From contig CM119268.1 of the NCBI GenBank assembly GCA_051294375.1, positions 4,983,878 to 5,047,877 on the forward strand: a stretch of 64,000 nt of DNA, read 5' to 3'. Source of the stretch: Paraspadella gotoi (lineage: Eukaryota; Chaetognatha). Below are positions 29,450 through 41,390 of the stretch, one piece after another (position 1 is the first letter of the stretch; each line of letters starts with the position of its first letter). The notes beneath the pieces were generated by a model, which was not told the origin of the DNA, ran no database searches, and saw only the letters and a program-made list of their open reading frames with translations. The position numbers were made by a program, and so were the translations under genes.

Positions 29450-29710
29450 CGTTTCAGTCGGATCTGCTTATCGAAGATTCCGGCTTTATCGGTCCGTCGG
29501 TCCATCTCCGTCTGTCTGTCCGTTCATTCCCCCTTAGCTTTGAAATTTAAATTGAAATTATGTGTGTGTGAGTGAGTGAGATGGAAGTTTTGATGGATAT
29601 AGAAATGATAATAATAATAATTTACCACCTGATTAGCTGCTTACTGCTAAATGGTCGTGGGCTGATCCATCATTGTTTGCTCAAACTTGTTCCTTCGTGA
29701 GCCACGCAGT
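29450..29710 (+). repeat. dispersed repeat family B copy
   Basis: It shares ordered blocks (GATCTGCT, AGATTCCGGCT, CGTCGGTCCATC, CATTGTTTGCT, AAACTTGTT) with 57955-58225. Confidence 0.7.
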
Positions 29711-30639
29711 GAGATTTTAACTTATTTGATAAGCACATTGAGATTAAATAAGATTAAGAAATTCTCGTGTCCCCAGCACGAACAGTTTGCATCTCTGATT
29801 TCGACTGAAAGTTGAATACAATAAGTTTAATTCGATTTTTGATTTTCGATGTCGTTGTCTGTCACTCCTTTATTTCCTCTTCCTCCTCCTCTTCTTCTTC
29901 CTCCTCCTCCTCCTCCTCCTTTTCCATCTATTTGTCTTCAAATCCTTTTTCTCGTGCTACGTTTCTTCGAGTCATACGTCCTTTTTTCGTGTCACGGTTT
30001 TTTTTTCAGAGCGTCATTCACCGTGTCACGCTTTCTCTCGTGCAACGCTCATTTACGTAACGCTGCTACATAGCGCGTGCTACCACATTCGCGTAAATCG
30101 TCTTCTCTCGCGTCCACGTCTTTCTTCTGCTTAATTTTGATAAAGGGGAAGTTGTGAAACTATTTAAAATTAAAACTAACCAGTAACAAGTTCATCTTTT
30201 TCGATCACCAAAATTAACAAACACCGACGTAGCGATTTAAATTTAAAACAAACATCGCGATTGTATCACATTCACGAAGTTGTTCACAGCCTTAGCTTCA
30301 AATCACAGGATTCAATTTTTCATAAATCGGTGAATCAATGTCTTCACTTTGTTATGACCAAGTTCGCTTTAATACGGATTTCAAATAAGGATTTTTTATA
30401 AATCCTAACTGACTGATCCTTTCTCAGCCGTAGCCATAGATACTTTTTTTGCCAACTTTTTTTTCAAATTATTTTAATCTAATAACAAAAATAATCTGAG
30501 CTGAATTCTCTTATTTTTATATTTCTAGCAGAAAAGTTTTTGACACTAATCTTTAGGGCAGTAATATACAAGATCAAAATCTCATAATAATTATAATAAT
30601 GATAATTATCTCAGTATAATTATATATATCAATTTAATA

Positions 30640-30935
30640 TATTAATATTAATTTCAGTTCATTTAAATTTAAATTTGAAATCCTAGCCCATTGTGGCCTT
30701 ATTTTTCTAAAATTAGTTTTTCGGTTTAAAGATTAGGTTAGAGGCGAGGTTAGGTATTAAATTAAAGCTTAGGTTAGGGATGAAGGTTAACGATTAATGT
30801 TTAGGATTAAGGGTTAAGATTAGAGATTAAGGCTTATAGATTAAATTATAAGTTTTATAATAAATTAAGGTTAAATATTTAAAATTTAGGAGGTAAGGAA
30901 CAGAAGGAGAGCGCTTTTGGAAAAGAGAGCCTAGT
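30640..30935 (-). repeat. dispersed repeat family D with TTAGG-like core
   Basis: Degenerate TTAGG(T/G)TTAGG-type tract between shared ends (GGCCTTATTTT and GAGCGCTTTTGG). Related copies lie at 36310-36540 and 42450-42790 in the other orientation. Confidence 0.7.
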
Positions 30936-31357
30936 TCGTTTCCCCCCCCCCCTAGTATTGGCTGAACTTGTCCTGACGTTTATGGTGACAAGATGACCGA
31001 GGGTCAGGATTCGGCCCATGACCCAAATGTCCCTTCGGTGCCAAAAGGAATTAGATTCGACGAGAGTCGACAACAACAACAACGACAGAAATGACGACGA
31101 CGGCGACGACGACTTGACGACGCCATTTATACTAAGACCGATAATTTCATGACGAGAGGAGGAGCAGAAGAAGAACAAGAAAGAGGAATTTCACCCGAGT
31201 TGCGCCCAATTTACATTATTTAAATTTATAAAAAAATTTAAAAAAATGCTTGCTTTTAGTTTAATTAACTTAATTAAACTAAATGTTTAAAAAAACATAA
31301 AAAGAGGAATGATAGTCTTACCGATCTACCGAGATACAAGTGTCTTATAGAGTTGAT

Positions 31358-31385
31358 TCGGCGAGTACTCGCGAGTACTCGCCGA
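31358..31385. repeat. 28-bp perfect palindrome
   Basis: TCGGCGAGTACTCG followed directly by its own reverse complement, inside a dispersed repeat copy (family C). Confidence 0.9.
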
Positions 31386-31568
31386 CAACAACGACAACGG
31401 GTTTGCGTGAAAAGGTGAATTGTGAGTCAACAACGACAACAACAACGACGACTACTGAGAGAAAAACATCGATGTCGGAGCCAAAGTCATGAAGAAAATG
31501 ACGACGACGACGACGACGAGTCAAGGCGCCAAAAAAAAGAGCATCGGGGGTAGAAGGGTCGATACTAA

Positions 31569-31570
<2 letters not shown>

Positions 31571-31646
<76 letters not shown>

Positions 31647-31647
31647 G
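31571..31647. repeat. (GA)n microsatellite
   Basis: Pure dinucleotide run of about 66 nt followed by an interrupted tail. Confidence 0.9.
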
Positions 31648-32916
31648 CCAAGGTGAGAAAGGAGATAAGAAAGACGAAAGGTTTCGGTTTTGACGGGAAA
31701 AAAAATTCCGGTGCCGAGAGAATCCGGCCGACAGTTTGCCGATGGAGGGGGGAGGAAAGAGGAAAGAGGCCTGGGGGAGGGGGGATTTCGGGGGGGGATG
31801 GGTCGGGGGGGCGCGACTCGCTCGGGACGGAAATGGACATAAAGGAAAAACGATGCACCATAGAACGAAATTAGATGAGGAGAGGAAATAAGGAATGGAA
31901 TCTAGAAGTGGAAATATGGCAGAAGCGGAACTGGAACTGTGGAAATAGGAAAACAATGATGACAGGACAATGTTGGGGTGAAAATGATTCAAATGAATGA
32001 AGGAACGTATGAATGAATGATTGGATTTATTGAATGAATGAATGATTGGATGAAGGAATGAATGATTGGAGGAATAAAAAAATGAATGCGAAAATAGCTG
32101 AATGTAAAAATGAATGATGAGGGAATTATTAAACTAAACATATTAATTAATGAATGAATAAATAAATGAATGAATGATTGAAAGAATATATGAATAAATT
32201 AATGAATAAAATAAATAAAAGAAAGAAAAAGAGATTACGAAACATAAGGGAAAAGTTGTGAAGATTAAGTGAGGAAAGATTAAAAGGGTGAGTTTAAGGT
32301 GAGACGTTGCGCTGTGAATTAGGGTGAGGAAACCGGGTATGGGTGAGGGAAAGGGTAATGCGGTGAAAGGAAAGGTGGGGAGATTTCTGGCCGACGACGA
32401 CGACGACGACGAAGACGACGACGACGATGAAGACGACGATGATTGCGACAACAAAGACAATGATGACGACGGCTACGACAAGCGAAGGTCTCACGTCGTG
32501 ACCTTTCGGATATCACAGAATCTCGCAAAGCTTGATTGAAATTGCTTGCTGGAGATTATTGAGCTTGCTGGAGATAATAAATCTTGCCTAATCATTAAAC
32601 TTTCTAATATTACGAGGGCTGTATAATAATAAAGCTTGCCTACAATTACAAAGCTTACATAAGATTACAAGGCTTGCCTAAGATTACAAAGCTTGCCGAT
32701 TTGCTGAGTGATCTAGCATTGTCGTCACGAATATTATCACGAATATTAAAACGATCGGTGAAATATTGATAATTTATTCATTAAATTATTTATTTAAATA
32801 ATAAATATTAATGAAATTTGACAATTATTTTTCTTTTCTTTCAGGAAGAAAAACTCAAGAACCCATGATTGACATGGAACTCGACATGGAATACATAACT
32901 CGAAATTGAACATGGA

Positions 32917-33035
32917 ATGAGCGTGGAAGGAGAGAAACAGAGACATGGAATGACAGTCAACATTCTTATCTACATTGCCGTCTTCGTCCTCGTATGCATC
33001 ATACTGTGCATCATCATGCTATGGTTTCTCAGAAT
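32917..33035 (+). CDS. small single-pass membrane protein, exon 1
   Basis: The exon follows a strong acceptor (TTCTTTTCTTTCAG, ending 32844). The frame has an upstream TAA and starts at an ATG with G at -3 and A at +4. It encodes MSVEGEKQRHGM, then about 26 hydrophobic residues (NILIYIAVFVLVCIILCIIM, then LWFLR). A donor AGAAT|GTGAGG ends it in phase 2. If not spliced, the frame stops at 33037-33039, giving a 40-residue microprotein with only a membrane helix, like the SERCA-regulating micropeptides in size and layout. Family not recognised. Codon use is like the SIPA1L exons. Spliced, the product is 86 residues. Confidence 0.5.
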
Positions 33036-33511
33036 GTGAGGCCCACCCCTTCTAAAAGACTCGCACGAACGAATGTGCATGTGTATTCGAACTGTGTGGC
33101 TTCGAAGTGTGCGGGAATCGGAGTATGCGCCTCGTCGACGCGACCCCCCCCCCGTCCGGTCTCAGGATGTGACGTGAAATCTTTCGTCCGCTCAAAGGGA
33201 TCGTCCCTCGGTGGTCGCGTTTCACGAAAGAGAGACGGGTCGTTGGACGAGATTATGACTTTATAATTATATTTAGTATATCGACGATAGATTAAATTAG
33301 AAAAAATATATAATTATATTCTTATTAAAAATAATTCGCAATGAACAAATTTCTCGAGTGGAAAAGGCGGTGGTCGCGAAAACTGCGAGGGGCAACGTTA
33401 AAGCGCAAAGAGGAGCCAGTAAAATGACTCTCGAATTTAAATCTTTACGTTTTGCAAAGAAGATGTGCAACAGAAACGACAGGTAATGACATAAAATTGA
33501 AGTATGATGGG

Positions 33512-33640
33512 TTATGGCATTCATTCTTTGGAGAAGATAATAACATAGCAGGACCCTGTAAGCTTTCGATCAAGACTCTCACAGTCTCGTTCATTAACGC
33601 CTAGAGTACCAGGCTTCATTATCAATTATACCTACTTGAG
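33512..33640 (+). repeat. dispersed repeat family A copy
   Basis: It contains AGCAGGACCCTGTAAGCTTT and AGACTCTCACAGTCTCGTT, and lies in the intron of the small membrane-protein gene. Confidence 0.75.
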
Positions 33641-33755
33641 CTATGAAATCACTGGACTGATGAAAAAATAATAATTTATACCCATTACCCATTTACTAAT
33701 TTCATTAACGACTTTAAATGACTGCAGGTTTTAAGCTCTTCCCTTTCTTATTCCA

Positions 33756-33831
<76 letters not shown>

Positions 33832-33844
33832 TCTCTTTCTCTCA
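33756..33844. repeat. (TC)n microsatellite serving as a polypyrimidine tract
   Basis: The run ends four bases before the end of the CACAG acceptor of the small membrane-protein gene. Confidence 0.85.
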
Positions 33845-33847
33845 CAG

Positions 33848-33989
33848 AGGCCGGCAAGAAACTCGCAATATTCAACGTTGCCTTAAACTTCACCGAGAAG
33901 TTTTGCGTCAAGTTGGCCCTTCCACAGCCCAATTCATTTTGGCCCCTCAACAGCCCAATTATTTTCCTCCTTCCACAATCTTGACGTAA
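33848..33989 (+). CDS. small single-pass membrane protein, exon 2
   Basis: An acceptor formed by a long (TC)n tract (TTTCTCTCACAG) opens a frame in the phase required by the donor at 33036. It encodes GRQETRNIQRCLKLHREVLR then QVGPSTAQFILAPQQPNYFP and PSTILT before TAA. This would be a basic juxtamembrane helix and a Pro/Gln-rich tail. A second frame is also open across the same stretch, so the choice rests on the phase match. Confidence 0.45.
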
Positions 33990-34013
33990 TCGCAAGCTCA
34001 GCTCTCTCTCGCT

Positions 34014-34066
<53 letters not shown>

Positions 34067-35774
34067 GCTCCCATTTACCCTTCCTTTTTCCCCACCTTTG
34101 ATATTTACAAAAAATTTAAATCAATACTGGAAAAGAAAATTACAATTTTACATGTTATTTTTTTACAAAACCAGTTGAAATAAGTTCTGATCTAAAAAGG
34201 GCCTAATTTTGCCTGTGCCCGTGAGTTCTCGTAACTTTTTTATGTAAATCTTAGCTTAATTTTTTTGAAAAAACATTAAAAACGTATTAAATCAAAATTA
34301 TGTTAATTTTTTTTTAGTGAGAGCGTCGGATACTCGATGCATCTAACAAAATCTGAATAATTTTAAGGTTAAAATCCTGGAGATAATTTTTTTTTACATT
34401 TGAATTTTTTTTTTTCAAAACAGCCAGAAGTGTGAATTTCAATGTACCTAATTTAAAAATAAATTGTAAGCGTTGAACGTTAAATAAAATATATAAAAGT
34501 ATTTTTAAAATATCCGGCTTTCGCTCTTCTGACTTCAACCCGATTTTTCTTTGTCCATAGAAATTGTTAAAAATTCTAAAGGCAGCTATAATTTTGAAAC
34601 GTTTTCATAGATATATATGTATTAATTTACTACATAGTTTTTAGATGAGTCTTGCAAAGATGTTGACTGAGCTTATTTCGGTCAAAGTTCCGGATTGGGA
34701 GCAACTACGAATTGATGAAAGGTCAACAGAGATTACTACTGATAAAAGATATAAAAAAATAAAACTAAAAGCCTCAACTTTTCAAACACTCCAAGTTTTA
34801 TAGAGTCACGATTCTTTAACAAAAGTTATATAATTTGGTTTTTTTATTAGGTTTTTCATACCAGTAAAAGAAATCTTAAAATTTGTTTATTATTGTTAGC
34901 TTAGAGGAAAATAAGTCTTTCAAACCCATAGATAATTTTTCCTTTTTATTTCTGGTATAAAAAACTGAAAGAAGAAAATATTTATACAATTACAAATATT
35001 TTTTTTTAATTCTGGGCCGAAATGGATTTGTTTACCATGATAAAATGTCGTCTTTTGTTATTTGTATTTATTTAATAGTTTTTGAGGTAAAATTAAATTA
35101 TACAACGCGCGTCTATTGTTGAATTCTCAATCTAAACGACACTTTTATTTTACCGTATTATTACTTTTTATTTGTTAGCTAATAAGGTTTATTTATTAAT
35201 TAAGTCGATATTTTTTTAGAAAATCTAATGTCGAGATTTGGTAATCTCAAAACTGACCCCTTTACCTCCCCCCCCAAAAAAAAAATTTAGTCAAGAACAA
35301 AATAGAGATATATATCATATATAAACTATATTATTACGCACTGTGATCGTTTGTTTATGACGGAGACGACCGACCAGAAAATAAAAAGAGATCATATCCA
35401 ATGTTATTACTTATTACTATGTCTGTTTAGTTGTACTGTTGTCTAACGCGTAGAAAAATACAAGTTGTAGAGTGTTACTCTTTTTCTTTATTGTATTCGC
35501 CGCTTACGCATAAGTAATCAATGTACATTAGGCGGTAGAATGTCATTAGTCAGTGGTCAAATGTCACTTGTCCGGTGTCAATTGGCACTAGTAAGCAGTA
35601 AAATGTCATTAATGTACTTCGCACTAGCATAAAAATACAAGGAGCTGAAATTTATAAATTTAATTACATTGTACAATGTACAGGCATCAGTGAAGTTTAC
35701 TTTAATATCGCACCTGCTGATAAGAAGTTTTGACAAAATGAATATCTTCATCATACCTTAAATATCTGATTCAG

Positions 35775-35870
<96 letters not shown>

Positions 35871-35925
35871 TTATCGCGTACATTGGCCTCTTTACCCCGC
35901 CACCGCAAAAAATTGGTAAGTTCAT

Positions 35926-36006
<81 letters not shown>

Positions 36007-36042
36007 AGGAAGAGGCACGGTGAAGTACGATTTTGGTGAGTG

Positions 36043-36074
<32 letters not shown>

Positions 36075-37217
36075 TTTCTCGCGGGGGTGAACCGCAATTC
36101 TTGCGATGGAAACCAACGTCGATTCCATCAGAAAAAAGAACAATTTTCAGGATAAAATTTTTTCCCTTTTTTTCTCTGAAAATTTCATCTCAAAATAAAA
36201 AAAAGTCAAATAAAAATTTGAAAACATTCACAAAGGGACGATTTTTTTCCTAAAAAAGACGATGCGAATGAATTTCATTTTTTCGTTTGATTCCGTTCGG
36301 TTTTTAGCTCTTTTTTACAAAAGCGCCCAGTTTTTGTTCTTAATTCCCGAATTTAATTTTGACCTCTAATCTTAAACCCTAATCTCCCACCCAAAATCCT
36401 AATCCTTAGCCTATTCCTAATCTAATCCTCAACCCAAACGGCTAACTTACGCTTTTAATTTTATACTAATTTAATTCCAAATTTAAGATGAAATGGGGGG
36501 CTTTGGGAAAATAAGGCCTATTTATTTCTTTAAATTATACTCTTGTTTATCATTTTTATTTCTATTTATTTCTTTCAATCCTTGCCAAGCTTGAATATTG
36601 TTTTTTTTTTCGCGACTCCCGCAATTCCAAATTTCTTGTTTTCTCTTTCTTTACTTTCCTCTCTTCTTTTCTTTACTTTTCTTCCCTTTCCTACATCTTT
36701 CATCTTTATTTTTCTTTTCTTTTCTTTCCTTTCTATCTTCCCTCTTTCCTCTATTTCTTTCTTTTCCTTTCTTATCTCTCTATCTCCCCTTTCTTCCCTT
36801 TACTCTCCTCTCATCTCTTCTCTCTCTTCCTTTTCTTCTCTTTCCTCTTCTTTTCTTTCCTCTCTATCTTCCTTTTCTTATCTTTTCTTCCTCTCCTCTC
36901 TCTCCTCTCAATCTTCCTTTTCCTCCCTTTCCTCTCTCTATCCTCACAGGACTTTTTTTTTCTCTCACATCACGAGAAAAGAAAAGTGAAAAGAGAAAAT
37001 TCTTCACAAAAAAAAAGTTATCTTTCTTCAAATTTTCGAAGATGTGATATTTGAAAAAAAAATAATCTGAAACAATAAAAAACCTAAACAAAAAACAAAC
37101 AAACAAAACAGAAAACAAAGAAAGAAAAGAAACTGGAACGTGAACGTGAACGTTTGACAGAGGACGTCATGTGGTTAATTGTTGTTTTAGGTGAGTCTCT
37201 TTCAAGGGGGAAAGGGA

Positions 37218-37276
<59 letters not shown>

Positions 37277-37611
37277 TCGCAATATATCCGAACTTATAAT
37301 TTATACATTAAGGATAGTTTTCTCATTTCATAAGTGATTAAGTTGATAGGGATCAACCACAATGTGTAGTTTAACTCTTTGGAAAATCCTCATGAATATT
37401 GAGTGAATCGTGAATCAACGCCGAGTCTTAAAGATAGTGTAATATTATGTAATAAGAATTTAAAATTGTGTTTTTAACTAAAAGATATATAAATATATAT
37501 ATTCTAAAAAGTGTAAACGTTTCCGCGTGAACGGCAAAGAATACCAAAGCGTGACATCTATTGTACTGAGAACTTGTGACCGTGACAGCGGCGTTGCAAC
37601 CGAGACGTGAC
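33990..37611. other. AT-rich intergenic DNA with microsatellites
   Basis: (TC)n at about 34009-34062, 35776-35866 and 35931-36002; (GTC)n at 36041-36075; a family D repeat at 36310-36540; pyrimidine-rich DNA to 36950; (GA)n at 37221-37273. No supported gene. Confidence 0.6.
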
Positions 37612-37788
37612 AATGGTGTCGCAACCAGACGTGACAGGGGATGACACCAACGAGGCCAAAACCAGAAGCGACAAGTTGGAGGTCTTTCGCCTGTCACTTT
37701 CGTATCTGCTCGACCGCACGTATTTTCAGATTTTCACGCGTATGGAATATAGTGTGGATCTTATGGTTCATCACTTATGTATAAAGTA
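37612..37788 (+). CDS. possible short ORF, 58 residues
   Basis: ATG in good context (ACAATGG). It encodes MVSQPDVTGDDTNEAKTRSD then KLEVFRLSLSYLLDRTYFQI and ends at TAA. It begins inside a short direct repeat (GCAACC...AGACGTGACA twice). No domain and no splice support; it could be chance. Confidence 0.2.
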
Positions 37789-38127
37789 ATAATTAATATA
37801 ATCCCGTGTTATACAAAATAAGCCGCTTTGATTTTGGGATCCTATGACGATAAATCAAAATGGTTAAGTGACTGTACAAGCGTGAAACAAAGATAATTTA
37901 GGCAGGTCATTAACGCGTCGTTTTACTGCCAAGTATTAATTAGAATGATTCGGCTTTACTCTAGTCAGAGAATTCAAAATATAATCGAAATATAAATTGA
38001 TAGATAAAAAGATATAAAGGTAAAAATACCAATCAACCCAACTTCGGAAAAGTCACTTATAGAGTTGCTTCGCCAGTATTCGCGGCGCAACTTGAAACGG
38101 AAGAAAATGCGAAGCGGGAATGAGGGA

Positions 38128-38244
<117 letters not shown>

Positions 38245-38754
38245 GTGCAGAGCGGGAATAGAGAACAAACAAGAAGAGAAAACAAGAATAAAAAAAACCC
38301 AGAGAAGCGAAATGAAGAAGATCGAGAAAGAGCAAAAACTGGAAGGGATGAATGGACGTATGGATTGATGGATATTGGACAATTGGACAGAAAGATACGG
38401 ATGGTCAAAAGGAAAAGGGGGATTTGGGAGAAATAAAAGAGTTGGACTGATAAGGGTGAAAAGAAAAAGACCAAAAGGACAAAAAGTATTTTAGGTTTCA
38501 GATGGATGTTCGGTATTATTGATTAAATAGAATGATTATTTGTGCTAAACTCATTTAAAAGCTAATTCGCATATTATCTCTAATTCTTTAAAAAACGATG
38601 ATTATTTAATTATTAATTAATCGTAGTTATTTTAATTATTTTTTATTTTTTATTTCTTGGTAATCAGGTGACTGAACAAAGCAAAAGTATAAACAATATG
38701 CACAAAATGAGTTTGCAGTTACATAACATTCTTTGAAATATTTTCCACTTCATT

Positions 38755-38950
38755 GATAGGGAAGCCAGGTACTCTGGGAGTGAATAAACGAGACTGTGAG
38801 AGAGTCTTGATTGAAAGCTTGCAGGGACCTGCTATGTCATTATCTTGTAAGAGTGATGGAGGACTTAAACCACCAAAGCCTGTCCAAAGTCAGGGGCAAG
38901 ATAGCTTATTTATTAAATGAATGGATAATTTTTATATTGGTTGTACCAAT
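38755..38950 (-). repeat. dispersed repeat family A, longest copy
   Basis: In reverse complement it runs from TTGGTACAACCAATA through a CTTTGGACAGGCTTTGGTGG block and CTGCAAGCTTTCAATCAAGA to CCCAGAGTACCTGGCTTCC, and contains most of the motifs found in the other copies. Confidence 0.75.
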
Positions 38951-39687
38951 TTCATAACCTTATTACTGTGACATGATTTAGTGTCTTTCAGCAGTAAAAA
39001 ACACAGATGAGACTCGGACGAACAGACATACTGACCAGTGACCCTAAAGTGAACTAGTGTTACTCTCCGCTTTCTCTCGTTGCAACTACATAATACATAT
39101 GTCATAAATATATTTCTTTTACTTTTTTTTAATAAGAAAAACTTATTTTTTTTATTATATACGGTACTGACATGTATTTATTTTCGATGGTAATGAAAAA
39201 ATATCAAAGCTGTTAATCAAGTTTCTCAATTACATAGTTAACTTACTGTAGTTTAAAGTTAGTTACTAAACAAAGATAATTAGTCTCGGCTGAAAATCCT
39301 TAGGCAGGGGGGGAATGACTAAGACAATAAAGATCAAACTAAAAACAAAGGAAAGAAATGAGAAACTGAGTTCCAGTAATTTAGATTTTAGATTTATTGC
39401 GGACGACGATGACGACGACGACGACGACGACAACGACGACAATTTAAATCGATTCCCGTCACGACAGAAAACGAGATGGTGAAAAAAAAAATTGCCAACA
39501 GAACCTTCGTCGTCTTTATTGTTACCGTCGACGTCGTCATGAGTTGTCATTTGTTGAGACATCGTTTGAGTCATTGTTATTGTCCTCTTTAGAATCATCG
39601 TCGGCGTTGATGTCATCATTATTCTCGTCCTTTTTAGAGTCATCGTTGTCATCGTTGTAGTCATTGTTATTTCTATCTCTCGAGGCA

Positions 39688-39723
<36 letters not shown>

Positions 39724-40030
39724 TGGTTGTCGTCATCGTCGGCGGCATCGTTTCTTCTTCTTATTCGGTTCTGTTGTAAATATTTCGACAGAGTTGCTGC
39801 AGATGATGAAGACGACGATTACAATGACGACAACGACAACGACAACGACGACGACAACGACGAGACGATCAACGACGACGACAAGAAGACACGACGACGA
39901 ACGACGAACGCGACGACGACGACGAACGACGATCAAGTAAACGTAGCGGCGCTCCAACGCGACCAACTGTCGGAAATAAAAAGCCGGGGAAAAAAAGTCC
40001 GTCATCCATAAGACAAAAGAGGAAGAATAA

Positions 40031-40061
<31 letters not shown>

Positions 40062-40425
40062 TGGGGGTGGGAGAAGAGAGCAGGAAGAGAGAGGAAAAGG
40101 AAGAGAGAGGAGAGAGAAGGAGGAGAAAAGAGAAAGAAAGAAGGGAGAGAAAGAAAGAGAGAAAGGAGAGAGAGAGAAGGAAGAGAGAGAGAGAGAAGGA
40201 GAGGAAGGAAAAGAGAAGAAAGGGAAGAAAGAAAAGAAGAAGAGGAAGATAGAAAGGAAAGAAAGAAAAGAGAGAGAGAGAGAGAGAGAGAGAAAGGAGA
40301 GAGGAGGTAAAAGAGAAAGGGAGAAAGAAGAAGGGATAGGGGAGAGAGGGAGACTCTTGGAACAGAAGGCCGAAATTACCCGCGCAAATCACTTGTTGCG
40401 GAGAGCGAGAGAGGAGAGAGAGAGA

Positions 40426-40465
<40 letters not shown>

Positions 40466-40964
40466 AATTAAAACAGAGGCAGGAAGAGAGAGTAAGATGC
40501 GCAGACAGTAGAAAGAAGAAAGAGAAAAAAAAGACAGAGAAAGGCAGAGAGACAAGGAGAGAGAAAGCAGATCTGACTTTAATATTTATTGTATAATAAA
40601 GATTTTTTTTGTGTCATTCGCGATGGGACACGAGGTGGACTTACCTGAACGCCCCAGTTTATCACCTTTCAACACATTTTTCTTCGTAAGAAGTCATTGT
40701 TGTTGATTTCCTTGTCATCGTAAGATTTTCTATGAAGAGAAAATTCGATAATTGACGTGCTAAATACCTTAAACGGGCACCGACCTGCGACATTGGTCGG
40801 TCAGTCAGTCGGTCGGTCGGTATGCCACGATCGTCAATTACAGGCGTCATGGATTCTTTTTTCCAGTATGGGCTGCAGTCAGCATCGCTGCTACTCTAGT
40901 GGGTCTGCTAATTGCTCTACATTGCCCGTCTGCTGCGAGGGTCGACAATCGCTTCATTCCTTTT

Positions 40965-41390
40965 CACGCTCTCTTCTCTGTCACGGCCTTTGATTCTGCT
41001 ACGCTGGCGTGTCTGCTACACTGTTCTCTCTGTCACGGCCTTTGATTCTGCTACGCTGGCGTGTCTGCTACACTGTTCTCTCTGTCACGGCCTTGGATTC
41101 TGCTACGCTGGCGTGTCTGCTAGACTGTTCTCTCTGTCACGGCCTTAGATTCTGCTATGCTCCCGTGTCTGCTACATTTTAGTCTTTGTCAGGGACTTTG
41201 ATTCCACCACGCTTTAATGTCTGCTAACCTGTTCTTTCTCTCACAGCCTTTGAATCCGCTACGTTCACTAGTCTGCCACGCTGTTCTCTCTGTCACAACC
41301 TTTGCTTCCGCTACGCTCGAGTGTCTGCTACGTTCTAGTCTCTGATTCTGATTCTACTACGTTCGCGGGTATGCTACGTTCGGCGTGACA
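40965..41390. repeat. minisatellite, unit about 52 bp
   Basis: Repeats of a unit containing CTGTCACGGCCTTTGATTCT and GCTACGCTGGCGTGTCTGCT, nearly identical in the first three copies and diverging to the right; a degenerate copy also precedes it near 40885. Confidence 0.85.

Larger units (their letters stand above)
26061..32844. other. repeat-rich intergenic DNA
   Basis: Pyrimidine-rich tracts (26500-26960), a GC-rich start-like site on the minus strand (26979), purine-rich DNA (28250-28830), a (TAA)n run, (GACA/GAGA)n near 29250, dispersed repeats and (GAC)n tracts. Long Leu/Ser/Phe-rich reading frames here follow the base composition and are not treated as genes. Confidence 0.6.

Noticed and set aside
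31345-31992. 215-codon minus-strand frame
   Set aside because: Its centre is a (GA)n microsatellite read as Leu-Ser repeats; ends show no coding pattern.
32324-32539. Acidic ORF with long Asp runs
   Set aside because: A (GAC)n microsatellite; the opposite strand gives equally long Ser- or Val-rich frames.
36543-37047. Two overlapping Phe/Ser/Leu-rich frames of about 150 codons
   Set aside because: Pure pyrimidine-rich DNA; both frames are artefacts of lacking purines.
39266-40392. Thr/Met-, Val- and Leu-rich frames on the minus strand
   Set aside because: They follow (GTC)n and GA-rich repeats and are interrupted only by chance.
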